64,000 bases of DNA from Porticoccus sp963974675. GTDB lineage: Bacteria > Pseudomonadota > Gammaproteobacteria > Pseudomonadales > Porticoccaceae. A program made the position numbers and the translations under genes. The stretch lies in contig CAXBDQ010000004.1 of NCBI GenBank assembly GCA_963974675.1, forward strand, positions 1 through 64,000, in the 5' to 3' direction. Position 1 is the first letter of the stretch. Each line of letters begins with the position of its first letter. Shown here one piece after another: positions 33,566 to 42,511 of this stretch. Under the pieces are notes generated by a model that did not search any database, was not told the DNA's origin, and saw only the letters and a program-made list of their open reading frames with translations.

Positions 33566-34614
33566 CACATCACCTCCAACGGCGGCTCATTCAATGCCGC
33601 AAACTGCTCGCGCAGCTCAAGGATATGTTCGCTCCAATAGCGAACGGTGTTAAACCAAGGAAAGGCCATGGGGAATGCGGGGTCTTGCCAACGTTTGGCT
33701 ATCCATGCAGCGTAGTGAATCATTCTTAATGTACGCAGAGCTTCAATCAAGCGAAGCTCTCGCGGATTAAAATCAAAGAATTCGTTATAACCATCAACAA
33801 TTTCCGACAGCTGCGCTGTTTGGCGATCTCTTTGTCCTGATAACAGCATCCAAATATCCTGCACCGCAGGTGCCATGCGAGCATCATCTAAATCCACAAA
33901 ATGTGCATTGTCGTTCCGCCACAAAATATTACCGGAGTGGCAATCACCGTGAACACGAATGTGTTCAACGGCGCCAGTATTGGCAATATTTTCATCCACG
34001 GCCTGCATGACGTCATGCGCTAGAGAGTCGTAGGAAGCTTTTAGTTCTTGAGGAATAAATTGTTCACTAATCAGCGTAGAGGCTTCATGCCCAAAGGTCT
34101 TGCTATCCAGCGTGGGGCGATACTTGAACGGGGTTACCGCACCGACGGCATGTATCCGCCCTAACAGCTTTCCCAGTAAATACAGGTTGTCGAGGTTATC
34201 CAGCTCCGGGCCGTGTCCACCCTTGCGAGGGAACAGTGCATACTGAAAGCCTTGGTATTCAAACAGGCTCTGACCCGCCTCATTCACCATGGGTGCTACC
34301 ACCGGCAACTCCTGTTCTGCCAGCTCAAAACAAAACTGGTGCTCTTCAAGAATCTGCTCGGTACTCCAGCGATTGGGCCGATAGAACTTACCGATGATCG
34401 GCGTTTGATCTTCGATACCAATTTGGTAGACCCGATTTTCGTAGCTGTTTAGGGGGAAGAGCCTTCCGTCGCTGATATGCCCCTGACTCTCCATTGCATC
34501 CAGAATAAAATCTGGCGTAAGGGTATCAAAGGGATGCGTGATTGGATCTATCGCAGCGTGATCTTTAGCCGAAGAGGCATCATCAATCGCTCTATTCCCA
34601 TCTGGCTCGTCCAT
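33565..34614 (-). CDS. srkA: Stress response kinase A (SrkA/YihE-like)
   Basis: Ser/Thr protein kinase of the aminoglycoside-phosphotransferase fold, about 349 residues from ATG 34614. Features: FPLNSYENRVYQIGIED, PIIGKFYRPNRWSTEQILEEHQF (nucleotide-binding Lys), RVHGDCHSGNILWRNDN (catalytic HGDxxxxN), and HFVDLDDARMAPAVQDIWML (metal-binding Asp). SrkA counters lethal stress signalling in E. coli. An in-frame GTG at 34629 could add five residues. The MFS gene is immediately upstream on the same strand (43-60 nt). Confidence 0.92.
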   Translation of the reverse strand: MDEPDGNRAIDDASSAKDHAAIDPITHPFDTLTPDFILDAMESQGHISDGRLFPLNSYENRVYQIGIEDQTPIIGKFYRPNRWSTEQILEEHQFCFELAEQELPVVAPMVNEAGQSLFEYQGFQYALFPRKGGHGPELDNLDNLYLLGKLLGRIHAVGAVTPFKYRPTLDSKTFGHEASTLISEQFIPQELKASYDSLAHDVMQAVDENIANTGAVEHIRVHGDCHSGNILWRNDNAHFVDLDDARMAPAVQDIWMLLSGQRDRQTAQLSEIVDGYNEFFDFNPRELRLIEALRTLRMIHYAAWIAKRWQDPAFPMAFPWFNTVRYWSEHILELREQFAALNEPPLEVM

Positions 34615-34672
34615 ATTCCCACCGCTCACAGAAGTTAATCCTTTTTCTATTGATCGTTATTTACTTACTCGT

Positions 34673-35860
34673 TTAATCATTGTTTGCCGTGATGAGCTTC
34701 TGGTTGCGTTTTACCACTGGAATAACAATCACTAATGCCAGAATCCAGACAATACAGGCCAGCATGTAAGGTAAGACATAACTGCCTCCCACCACCAGTG
34801 AACCCACAGCAGCAATACCGGCAACGTTACCGAGAATCTGCATGGTGGCGATTAATGGCGTGTACTTACCACTACCGCTATCCAATTTGGCAGTTAATCC
34901 CATGCCGTAGGCAGCAGCAAAGTTCCAAGCCCCCCCCACTAGACAAAAGGCAAAGATCAGGCTTATTTGCTCTGGCCAAAGCTGGAAAATGCCCATCACC
35001 AATACTGTCACGGCAATACCCAAGGCGATCACCATAGGTTTGGTATAACTGGAACGAGTAGCCATCAATGCCGCAATCAATGAACCTAACCCACTGGCAA
35101 ATATCAAAATCATCATCACACCACCGCCTTCTGTGGCGGCAAAATCAAGACGGGAAGCTATCGGTTCTATAGCGTTACGTACGGTATTCCCTCCCACAAA
35201 CACCAATAGCAGTATGAGCAGTATGATAAAAACAGCGGTGGGGTTTTGCTCCGTCATAGCATTCTTCAGACTGGTACGTTTACCATTTCTCGGCATCATC
35301 GTACCGAGCAAGAGGGTAATAAACGACAACCCTGAAACGGCCATTAACGCCTCATGAAAGGTCGTTCCTCTGACAATCAGCTGAGGTAACAGGTAGCTCA
35401 CAATGCCAACGGCAGCGGTTTGAGCAGTAAGTGCCAGTGCATAGTTCCGTGTGGGATTTCTTGTGTCGCCCAAACAGGCAATGGCTACGGCATAACCAAG
35501 CCCGGCAAAAAAACCCGCCAGAGCCTGACAGATCAATAGGATAGTAAAACCCGAGACAAAAACGGGCAGCAAAAAAGCCGACAGGCTCATAAACCCGCTA
35601 ATAAAGATCAGACGCTGCCAGTGAGCAATGCGAATAAATAAAATGGAGAGTGCTGTCGCCAGAGCTACGCCACCCAAAAAAACTCCGCCAAGCAGCCAAA
35701 TCTGTGACTGCACAAGGCCGAGATCTTTTACTGCTAGCCCCAGCATCAATGGCATATTGATGAAATACATCATAGAACAGACGCAAATTAATATGGCGGC
35801 CAGACGCACTCTAAAGCTGTTTACATCGGCATGTTTTTTTTCGAACAGAATTGAAGACAT
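34673..35860 (-). CDS. Major facilitator superfamily transporter
   Basis: 395-residue membrane transporter with about twelve hydrophobic helices in two six-helix bundles. A basic/polar N terminus (FEKKHADVNSFRVR) precedes TM1 (LAAILICVCSMMYFINMPLML). Segment GLGYAVAIACLGDTRNPTRNYALALT occupies the TM4-5 loop. Cytosolic loop between the halves contains MMPRNGKRTSLKNAMTEQNP. Substrate is not apparent. It precedes srkA on the same strand with about 45 nt between, perhaps co-transcribed. Confident of the superfamily only. Confidence 0.85.
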   Translation of the reverse strand: MSSILFEKKHADVNSFRVRLAAILICVCSMMYFINMPLMLGLAVKDLGLVQSQIWLLGGVFLGGVALATALSILFIRIAHWQRLIFISGFMSLSAFLLPVFVSGFTILLICQALAGFFAGLGYAVAIACLGDTRNPTRNYALALTAQTAAVGIVSYLLPQLIVRGTTFHEALMAVSGLSFITLLLGTMMPRNGKRTSLKNAMTEQNPTAVFIILLILLLVFVGGNTVRNAIEPIASRLDFAATEGGGVMMILIFASGLGSLIAALMATRSSYTKPMVIALGIAVTVLVMGIFQLWPEQISLIFAFCLVGGAWNFAAAYGMGLTAKLDSGSGKYTPLIATMQILGNVAGIAAVGSLVVGGSYVLPYMLACIVWILALVIVIPVVKRNQKLITANND

Positions 35861-36099
35861 CTACTAACCCTAAAGTCCCGTTGCTAAAAATTGAGTGTTG
35901 AAAACTAATTGTTCTTAAAAGCGATGCGTACTTTGATGGCTGACCAATCAAATGTCCAGATGGTGATGCCAGTTCGTCAGCTTCCAGCCGATGCCACCGC
36001 AACAAATTGTCATTGTTTTGTCATAAAACCACCATCGAGGTGAAATATTTCCACAGTATCGTAACCTCATGACAAAAAAAACGAGAAAAGAGATAAGTT

Positions 36100-36381
36100 A
36101 TGACACAAGAAAATGAAGCAATAAAAAACAACACCTTTGTTAACGTGTTGATGGAACAACAGGCCAATAATTTTTATGTCAAAATGGATGACTCAGGTGA
36201 GCGGGTATACCACTGGATTGATACCCGTGTAGACATGCTCTCCAGCAGTAAACTATGGAGTATTCTCCGCCAATGTGAAGCATCCGACCGATATATGGAC
36301 CTGGCATTTACCGATGCGATTACTAACGAGCTAACCAATCGTCAGGATTGTGGTCGCAGCCCCGTACTGAGAATGCAATAA
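36100..36381 (+). CDS. Hypothetical protein
   Basis: 93-residue soluble-looking protein that I do not recognise. It is polar, with a VYHWIDTRVDMLSSSKLWSILRQCEASDRYMDLAFTDAITNEL middle that looks helical, and ends in an Arg/Cys-containing tail. It has no signal peptide or TM segment. Purine-rich GAGAAAAGAGAT precedes the ATG by about 6 nt, supporting translation. It is transcribed alone between the MFS gene and the DUF1653 gene. Convergent with the latter. Confidence 0.6.
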   Translation: MTQENEAIKNNTFVNVLMEQQANNFYVKMDDSGERVYHWIDTRVDMLSSSKLWSILRQCEASDRYMDLAFTDAITNELTNRQDCGRSPVLRMQ

Positions 36382-36470
36382 CCTGCCCACAAACCCAAGC
36401 AATAGTCCCGCCAGAACGCCCCGCTATAGTTGCCATAAGGCCTACCCGCCTGCTCTTTCTAAGCTGGCGC

Positions 36471-36683
36471 TCAGTCAGCAGACACAAACTCAAAACGTTT
36501 AAAGGTTTTACCATCACGATCAATGGTTTCATCAAACATTGAAAGGGGTCGAACCCAAAGGCTGCGATCACCATAGAGGGTACGGTAAACCACATACTCT
36601 TCTTCTGTTTCGCTATGACGAGCAATATCAGACACCTCATATAAGTCGCCCTTGAAATGTTTATAAATTCCTTTTTTAATCAT
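36471..36683 (-). CDS. DUF1653 domain protein
   Basis: 70-residue single-domain protein of the DUF1653 family. Clear signature: GIYKHFKGDLYEVSDIARHSETEEEYVVYRTLYGDRSLWVRPLSMFDETI. The compact fold is beta-rich and the family often occurs alone or fused to other domains; its biochemical function is not established. ATG at 36683. Divergent from the MaoC-like gene. Confidence 0.88.
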   Translation of the reverse strand: MIKKGIYKHFKGDLYEVSDIARHSETEEEYVVYRTLYGDRSLWVRPLSMFDETIDRDGKTFKRFEFVSAD

Positions 36684-36754
36684 TAATCGTTAACGCCTCT
36701 TTTAGTTTTGATACCATCACAGTTGATATTCAGGAGAATAACAGGAATATTCAT

Positions 36755-37198
36755 ATGGGCCGCTATCTAGATGACTTTAATCTCGGGGAATTGTTTAAAG
36801 CCGGGAGCTTCACACTGAATGAAACAGAAATAGTGGATTTTGCCCGGCAGTACGATCCGCAACCCTTTCATACCAACATAGAGGCCGCAAAAAGCGGTCC
36901 CTATGGTGGACTTATTAGTAGCGGCTTTCAAACCTTAGCCCTATGCTTTTGCCGAATAGTGCAATCAGGTGTTTTTGATACGGCCAATATGGGTGGCCCA
37001 GGTATTGAAGAGGTTAAATTTTTATTGCCCGTACGCCCTGGCGATACGATTTACCCTGAGGCAGAAATACTTTCAATCAAACCCTCTCGCTCTAAACCCG
37101 ACCGAGGCATCATGCATATTCAGTACAGAGGCTTTAATCAGAACGGTGATGAGGCGATCAGTTTTATCATTGTGATGATAGGCAAACGCAAGATCTAA
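36755..37198 (+). CDS. MaoC-like acyl dehydratase (hot-dog fold)
   Basis: 147-residue protein with a MaoC/R-hydratase hot-dog fold. The hydratase motif is DFARQYDPQPFHTNIEAAKSGPYGG, with the Asp and His expected to hydrate enoyl-CoA, followed by SSGFQTLALCFCRI and a VRPGDTIYPEAEIL strand. Such proteins hydrate trans-2-enoyl-CoA or related thioesters; exact substrate unknown. It is next to a convergent FAH-family gene, so a degradative role is possible but not shown. Confidence 0.88.
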   Translation: MGRYLDDFNLGELFKAGSFTLNETEIVDFARQYDPQPFHTNIEAAKSGPYGGLISSGFQTLALCFCRIVQSGVFDTANMGGPGIEEVKFLLPVRPGDTIYPEAEILSIKPSRSKPDRGIMHIQYRGFNQNGDEAISFIIVMIGKRKI

Positions 37199-37235
37199 CT
37201 TCTATCCCGTCACTACACTGACCTTGCAGCCACCA

Positions 37236-37916
37236 TTACCTGGCAACGACGCAAGTCTCCACTATAATCACATCAACTAACTCAACGGTAAGAGTGTCAC
37301 CTGGGCACAGCGGTCCGACGCCCGCGGGTGTACCTGTCAGTACAATATCTCCAGGCATTAATGTAAAGTATTGGGAAATATAGGTAATTAAAGGTAATAC
37401 TGGGGTGATCATCTGGCGGGTGTTTGACGCCTGCTTGACCTCACCATTGAGCGTTAAACGCAGCTCCAAATTTTGCAAGTCAGCCACCTGGGATCGATCC
37501 ACAAAAGCCGACGCTGGACAAGCACCATCAAAGCCTTTGGCTTTATCCCATGGGTGCCCTTTTTGTTTAAACTGGGACTGCAAATCGCGGAGAGTCAGAT
37601 CCAATGCCACGCCGACACCAATAATAGCGTCTGCAGCCTGTTCTTCGGTACAGTCCGTCAGTTGCTCGCCAATTAAAATGGACATCTCCGCCTCGTAGTG
37701 ACAATCACCAAATGCCAGGGGAATAGCTACGGGTTCTTCTAGAGGAACTAAGGCGCTGGCCGGCTTAAGAAAAATTACGGGCTCATCGGCACGTTGACTG
37801 TCCATTTCGGCAACATGATCGCTGTAATTAAGGCCCACACAAACCACTTTTCCCACAGGGATTTGCTGCGAGCCACCGTCAACAAAATGAATACAGTGAT
37901 CAAAATAGCGCTTCAT
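37236..37916 (-). CDS. Fumarylacetoacetate hydrolase family protein
   Basis: 226-residue metal-dependent enzyme of the FAH family. KVVCVGLNYSDHVAEM, PVIFLKPASALV, CHYEAEMSILIG (metal-binding Glu pair), VGVALDLTLRDLQSQFKQKGHPWDKAKGFDGACP, and a C-terminal GDIVLTGTPAGVGPLCPGD. Close relatives include acylpyruvases and oxaloacetate decarboxylases, so the substrate cannot be fixed. Its ATG overlaps the stop codon of a 52-codon membrane-peptide gene (ATGA), so it is translationally coupled to it. Confidence 0.9.
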   Translation of the reverse strand: MKRYFDHCIHFVDGGSQQIPVGKVVCVGLNYSDHVAEMDSQRADEPVIFLKPASALVPLEEPVAIPLAFGDCHYEAEMSILIGEQLTDCTEEQAADAIIGVGVALDLTLRDLQSQFKQKGHPWDKAKGFDGACPASAFVDRSQVADLQNLELRLTLNGEVKQASNTRQMITPVLPLITYISQYFTLMPGDIVLTGTPAGVGPLCPGDTLTVELVDVIIVETCVVAR

Positions 37917-38071
37917 ATGGGTTCCTTGCCATCATTGAAGACCAACCAGCCTTTGACGATTCGGTAGACATACCAAAGACCCACCGCCAAACTGATGGAT
38001 TGGGGGATATAAACCAGTTGCGTCTGCGTTTCTTCCTGCTTATTGTCATCCTGACTTGAATTATTTGTCAT
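37913..38071 (-). CDS. Small membrane peptide coupled to FAH-family gene
   Basis: 52-residue ORF. A polar, Asp/Gln-rich N terminus (MTNNSSQDDNKQEETQTQ) leads into one hydrophobic segment (about 21-45: YIPQSISLAVGLWYVYRIVK then GWLVF) and a short acidic tail. ATG at 38071. Its TGA overlaps the ATG of the FAH-family gene (ATGA), an arrangement that argues for real translation. Not recognised as a family member by eye. It may be a small membrane anchor or regulator, but no function is claimed. Confidence 0.6.
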   Translation of the reverse strand: MTNNSSQDDNKQEETQTQLVYIPQSISLAVGLWYVYRIVKGWLVFNDGKEPI

Positions 38072-38111
38072 GGCTGATCCTTATAGACTGGGCCTTATTA
38101 TAAATTGCTCG

Positions 38112-39518
38112 TCATGAACTCAGTACGTCCACCACCTTACCGGGGTTCATAATGCCCTTGGGATCAAACACTTGTTTAATCTGGCGCATCAACTGCAGTT
38201 CCGTCTCGGTACGAGTGTAGCCCAGGTATTCTTTCTTCAAAAGACCGACACCATGTTCAGCAGATACGCTGCCATTAAACACCTTAATCAATGCCGCCAC
38301 CTGTTTGCTGACACCACCACATCGCTTGGTGAAGTCTTCGACAGAAAGGTCGTCCGGCTTCAAAATATTCAGGTGCAGATTGCCATCACCAATATGACCA
38401 AACCAGACGATTTCAAAATCCGGATACTGCTCGGCCACCAGTACATCGACCTTTTCAATAAAGCCCGGCATTTGGGACACACTGACGCTGATATCGTTTT
38501 TGTAAGGCTTCCACTGGGACAGGGTCTCGGACATATCCTCACGTAATTTCCATAGGTTTTCCGCCTGGGATAAGCTCTGACTGATCACACCGTCTTCCAC
38601 CCAACCCTCTTCCATACAGGTTTCAAACAACGCCATGGCACACTCCAGCTCTGCCTCAGAAGACTGCTCAAATTCGATCAAGGCATAAAAAGGAGACGCG
38701 GTTTCAAAAGGTGCCGGCACTTCACTGTGTGCTATCACCTTTTCCATGCCGTTGTGGGTAAAGAATTCAAACGCGGTGAGATCCATTCCTTCATTAAAGG
38801 TTTTTAGCACTCCCATAATGCTGGGGAAATCCACGACACCCAACACCAGCACACTCAACGCCTGAGCCTTGCGGGTTAACCGCATAGAAGCCTCCGTGAT
38901 AATACCCAACATACCCTCGGAGCCAATAAACAAATGGCGGAAATCCAGCCCGGTATTATTTTTTACTAAGCCGTGGTTTAACTCTAATATATTGCCGTTG
39001 CCATCCACCACTTTCAGGCCCATCACCCAATCGCGGGTCATGCCATAACGGATGACCTTAATACCACCGGCATTGGTCGCAATGTTACCGCCAATCTGAC
39101 TTGACCCAGCAGACGCAAAATCTACAGGATAAAATAGTCCTTTTTCCTCGGCAAAGTCTTGAAGCTGATGTGTGACCATACCGGCCTCGACCGTCACTAT
39201 GCGGTCCACCTCATTAAATGCCACCACCTTCTTCATACGATCCAGAGCAATCACGATTTCGCCATTGATGGCAACCGCTCCACCACTCAAGCCAGTTCGA
39301 CCACCCGAGGGCACCACGGCAAGGTTTTCAGCATTGGCCAACTGCACAATTGCCTGCACTTCTTCAGTTGTTCCCGGCAGCACCACCACACCAGGAGCTG
39401 GCTGCCAGACAGTGGTTCGGTCTACGCCATATTGTTGGAAGGACACCTCGTCCGTCAGTACACGCTGCTCACCGACAATGTCGCGTAACTTTTCAATAGT
39501 GGAGGCTGTAATGGCCAT
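38112..39518 (-). CDS. D-2-hydroxyglutarate dehydrogenase (FAD-linked oxidase)
   Basis: FAD-dependent 2-hydroxyacid dehydrogenase, about 468 residues from ATG 39518. FAD-binding PCMH domain: PGVVVLPGTTEEVQAIVQLAN, VVPSGGRTGLSGGAV, FYPVDFASAGSSQIGGNIATNAGG. C-terminal FAD-oxidase domain: WFGHIGDGNLHLNIL, SVSAEHGVGLLKKEYL, FDPKGIMNPGKV. The family includes GlcD, Dld and D2HGDH. It is divergent from serA, as in pseudomonads, where D-2-hydroxyglutarate dehydrogenase removes the 2-hydroxyglutarate that SerA makes when it regenerates NAD+ with 2-oxoglutarate. The D2HGDH call rests partly on that context. GGAG lies 9 nt before the ATG. Confidence 0.85.
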   Translation of the reverse strand: MAITASTIEKLRDIVGEQRVLTDEVSFQQYGVDRTTVWQPAPGVVVLPGTTEEVQAIVQLANAENLAVVPSGGRTGLSGGAVAINGEIVIALDRMKKVVAFNEVDRIVTVEAGMVTHQLQDFAEEKGLFYPVDFASAGSSQIGGNIATNAGGIKVIRYGMTRDWVMGLKVVDGNGNILELNHGLVKNNTGLDFRHLFIGSEGMLGIITEASMRLTRKAQALSVLVLGVVDFPSIMGVLKTFNEGMDLTAFEFFTHNGMEKVIAHSEVPAPFETASPFYALIEFEQSSEAELECAMALFETCMEEGWVEDGVISQSLSQAENLWKLREDMSETLSQWKPYKNDISVSVSQMPGFIEKVDVLVAEQYPDFEIVWFGHIGDGNLHLNILKPDDLSVEDFTKRCGGVSKQVAALIKVFNGSVSAEHGVGLLKKEYLGYTRTETELQLMRQIKQVFDPKGIMNPGKVVDVLSS

Positions 39519-39662
39519 CGTAAACATCTCCAAAAAGGGCAGTTATCAAGGGGCGTGCATGTTATCATAGCCGCCCTTTTTTTTAGATAGTTGAAGTGTT
39601 ACTTATCGTCATCGTTCCATGACTTGGAGATGACGATACAAGAGACCGCCCAAGAGAATAAT

Positions 39663-40904
39663 ATGGCCAATGCTCCCCTCGGCTTTTCACTAGACAAAGC
39701 CAAAATCAAAATTTTATTGCTGGAGGGTGTTCACCCTTCAGCCGTAGCAACATTAGAAACTGCCGGGTATACCAGCGTGGAATATCTGAAATCTGCGCTA
39801 CCTGAAGATGAGCTGGTAGCAAAAATCAAAGATTTCCATTTTGTGGGTATCCGATCACGCTCTCAACTCAATCGGAGAGTTTTCGAGGCAGGTAAAAAGC
39901 TTATCGGTGTTGGCTGTTTCTGTATTGGCACCAACCAAGTTGACCTTCAGGCTGCAACAGAACATGGCGTCGTCGTATTCAATGCCCCCTACTCCAATAC
40001 CCGAAGCGTAGCGGAGCTGGTCATTGCCGAAACGATCATGCTGTTGCGCGGCATACCGGAGAAAAGTGCTGCAGCCCACCGGGGCACCTGGCTAAAATCT
40101 GCCACCGACTCCTATGAAGTTCGCGGCAAGACCCTTGGCATTATTGGCTACGGCAATATCGGTAGCCAAATCAGTGTGATGGCTGAGTCCATGGGAATGC
40201 GCGTCAAATTTTACGATGTTGTCACCAAGCTGCCGCTGGGCAATGCCGAACAAGTCGCCAGTCTCAAACTACTATTAGGCAGCTCAGATGTAGTCTCTCT
40301 GCATGTACCGGATACTGAAGCCACACGCTATATGATGGGGCCAGAAGAACTGGGTGCCATCAAAAAAGGCGGCATACTGATCAACGCCGCCCGCGGGCAG
40401 GTTGTTGATATTGATGCATTAAGCGCTCTACTAGAAAGCAAACATTTGGCGGGCGCGGCTATTGATGTATTTCCTTCGGAACCAAAATCCAATCAGGAAG
40501 AGTTTATCTCACCCCTGAGGAAATTCGACAATGTGATTCTGACACCACATATTGGTGGCTCTACGCAGGAAGCTCAAGAAAATATTGGTTTAGAAGTTGC
40601 TGAAAAAATAGCTCGGTACAGCGACAGTGGTACGACAATTAGTGCCGTTAATTTCCCGCAGGTTTCACTACCACCGCATTCAGGAACACACCGATTGTTG
40701 CATGTTCACCACAATGTACCGGGTATCATGACATCGATAAACCAGGTGTTCTCTGACAACAATATCAATGTCTGTGGGCAACACCTGCAAACCACTGAAA
40801 AAATAGGTTACGTGGTGTTGGACGTGGACGCCGAATACAGTGATATAGCACTAAAAGCACTGAAACGCATCGACGGTACAATGCGTTGCCGGGTGCTGTT
40901 TTAG
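39663..40904 (+). CDS. serA: D-3-phosphoglycerate dehydrogenase
   Basis: NAD-dependent first enzyme of serine biosynthesis, 413 residues from ATG 39663. N-terminal KAKIKILLLEGVHPSAVATLE, GVGCFCIGTNQVDL, NAD-binding LGIIGYGNIGSQIS, catalytic INAARGQVVD (Arg) and LTPHIGGSTQEAQENIGLEVA (His), and a C-terminal ACT domain (about 340-413, serine feedback). The frame extends upstream to 39591, but the E. coli-like N terminus matches MANAPLGF. A very strong intrinsic terminator follows. It is divergent from the D2HGDH gene. Confidence 0.96.
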   Translation: MANAPLGFSLDKAKIKILLLEGVHPSAVATLETAGYTSVEYLKSALPEDELVAKIKDFHFVGIRSRSQLNRRVFEAGKKLIGVGCFCIGTNQVDLQAATEHGVVVFNAPYSNTRSVAELVIAETIMLLRGIPEKSAAAHRGTWLKSATDSYEVRGKTLGIIGYGNIGSQISVMAESMGMRVKFYDVVTKLPLGNAEQVASLKLLLGSSDVVSLHVPDTEATRYMMGPEELGAIKKGGILINAARGQVVDIDALSALLESKHLAGAAIDVFPSEPKSNQEEFISPLRKFDNVILTPHIGGSTQEAQENIGLEVAEKIARYSDSGTTISAVNFPQVSLPPHSGTHRLLHVHHNVPGIMTSINQVFSDNNINVCGQHLQTTEKIGYVVLDVDAEYSDIALKALKRIDGTMRCRVLF

Positions 40905-40924
40905 AAAAAACTAAGTTTTTATAT

Positions 40925-40955
40925 AAAAAAAGGGGCTAATAAAGCCCCTTTTTTT
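40925..40955. terminator. Bidirectional rho-independent terminator
   Basis: 13-bp stem, A-run plus GGGGCT pairing with AGCCCC plus T-run, loop AATAA. It ends serA on the plus strand and, by its A/T symmetry, also the convergent hydrolase gene. Confidence 0.92.
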
Positions 40956-40974
40956 ATTCTGACATAAAAGACTA

Positions 40975-41928
40975 TTAATTTATTTTCTTAAATACTTTAT
41001 CTCTCAACCAAAGCCCTTCATTCACCATATGGTGTTGCGCCCCGTGAACAATCTCTATGTCAACATTACAAAACTTTCTCTCTAATTCTTTTAAATTATA
41101 TTTCCATGCCACTGTTCTATCGCAGTCTCCCTGAACAACCTTTAATGGATAATCATTGGGTGGCAGCGCAGCAAACTCTTCCGTCCAACGCTTCATCGAA
41201 CCCACCCACTCAAGGGGAATGTATAGCGTTTGCAGGGGATCATCGTTAGCTAAAAACTGATTAAATTCTTCATTTGCTGTATTGGGGTATAACTTTCTTT
41301 TTATTTTATTTAAAAACCGATGTAACAATTTATAAAGATAGAGGCTTTTTTTCCAACTCCGCGGATGAATTAACGGGGCAAGAACTACCACATGTTCAAG
41401 ATCGCTCTGATAGTGATGGGGTTTAGCCGCCATAATGTATTTAATTAAAATAGCACCCCCAGTGCTCTGGCCAACCGCCTTCCAGGGTTTGGGGAAATAT
41501 GTTTCACAACCATGCAATAAATCAGAAAAAATATCGACATAATGATCAAAGCTCCCAATGGTCACCCGGTCACCACTAGACAAGCCGTGACCGGGTAAAT
41601 CAAAAGCAACGACAGCATAACCCAGCGTTAAAAGGTGACGGATCAAATGCCCATAAAGACCAACATGGTCAAAGTATCCATGCACAACAAAATAGGTACC
41701 CCTCGGATTTTCAGGAATCCAATACTGCGTAGCCAGCTGAAAACCCGAAGAGAAATAAGCACCCAAACAATGGCGAACAGGCATTAACTCTGAAGACATC
41801 GACAAGTTGTAGTGATCCACGTAACTGGCTTCATCTACCGTTTTATCCGTGCGATCGAGTGACACATCAAAAACCAATGTTTGCAGGCCGTCACGCACTT
41901 TTGTTAATTGCTCAGAGCTCAGAGACAT
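40975..41928 (-). CDS. Alpha/beta hydrolase (lysophospholipase-like)
   Basis: 317-residue alpha/beta hydrolase of the monoacylglycerol lipase/lysophospholipase (PldB/Hydrolase_4) type. TYFVVHGYFDHVGLYGHLIRHLL is the oxyanion-hole region, FDLPGHGLSSGDRV follows, and the nucleophile elbow is VGQSTGGAIL, with the usual GxSxG. The C-terminal acid/base residues lie in VVQGDCDRTV and VHGAQHHM. No signal peptide. Substrate is a lipid or ester by family analogy only. Monocistronic, ending at the bidirectional terminator of serA. Confidence 0.86.
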   Translation of the reverse strand: MSLSSEQLTKVRDGLQTLVFDVSLDRTDKTVDEASYVDHYNLSMSSELMPVRHCLGAYFSSGFQLATQYWIPENPRGTYFVVHGYFDHVGLYGHLIRHLLTLGYAVVAFDLPGHGLSSGDRVTIGSFDHYVDIFSDLLHGCETYFPKPWKAVGQSTGGAILIKYIMAAKPHHYQSDLEHVVVLAPLIHPRSWKKSLYLYKLLHRFLNKIKRKLYPNTANEEFNQFLANDDPLQTLYIPLEWVGSMKRWTEEFAALPPNDYPLKVVQGDCDRTVAWKYNLKELERKFCNVDIEIVHGAQHHMVNEGLWLRDKVFKKIN

Positions 41929-42133
41929 TGCGTTATAGTATCCACGACGTTAAGGTAAAGTTCAGTTCATCTATAATCGCAGACCACGCCTGAATGACAA
42001 GTATTTTAATTTAAAGTAATGATTTCAACACCTTGTCACCACAAGTGAATTCGGCGATAACATACTGTTAATTCTCACAGAAGAAACTAAGAGAATGCGA
42101 ATAAGACTACCCTAAAACTTGACCAATATTTAT

Positions 42134-42445
42134 ATGAAGAAGTCCGATAAAAAAACTGAAAACTCCATTAGAATCACACTGACCGAGGTTTGTGAAATTG
42201 CCCTTGAAAAAATTGATGGCTTTAAATGGATCACCCATTACGTTAGCTATAATGACTTTCCTGGCTCTTTATCTATCGTCTGCGTATTTGAAGACACTGA
42301 AAGCTTGGTAGCGGCAAATAAATCGGGAGAGGACAGAATATTAATAGACCTTATTCAAGAAAGACTAACATCACAAAATATAATCATTAAAAATATAAAA
42401 TCAACCGTTAGCTTTAATACAGAAGAAAATATTAAATCGTACTGA
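42134..42445 (+). CDS. Conserved hypothetical protein
   Basis: About 103-residue soluble protein from ATG 42134, with an in-frame TTG at 42119 as alternative. Pattern KKSDKKTENSIRITLTEVCEIALEKIDGFKWITHYVSYNDFPGSLSIVCVFEDTESLVAANKSG resembles small proteins in marine gammaproteobacteria that I recall but cannot name reliably. No DNA-binding motif is visible, and function is unknown. It stands alone upstream of a secreted hypothetical, 66 nt away on the same strand. Confidence 0.65.
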   Translation: MKKSDKKTENSIRITLTEVCEIALEKIDGFKWITHYVSYNDFPGSLSIVCVFEDTESLVAANKSGEDRILIDLIQERLTSQNIIIKNIKSTVSFNTEENIKSY

Positions 42446-42511
42446 ATGAACTTTCGTAAAGAAAAGCGTATCAAACCTTTATGAAAAAAGTAATGATCAA
42501 AGGCTATCCTC

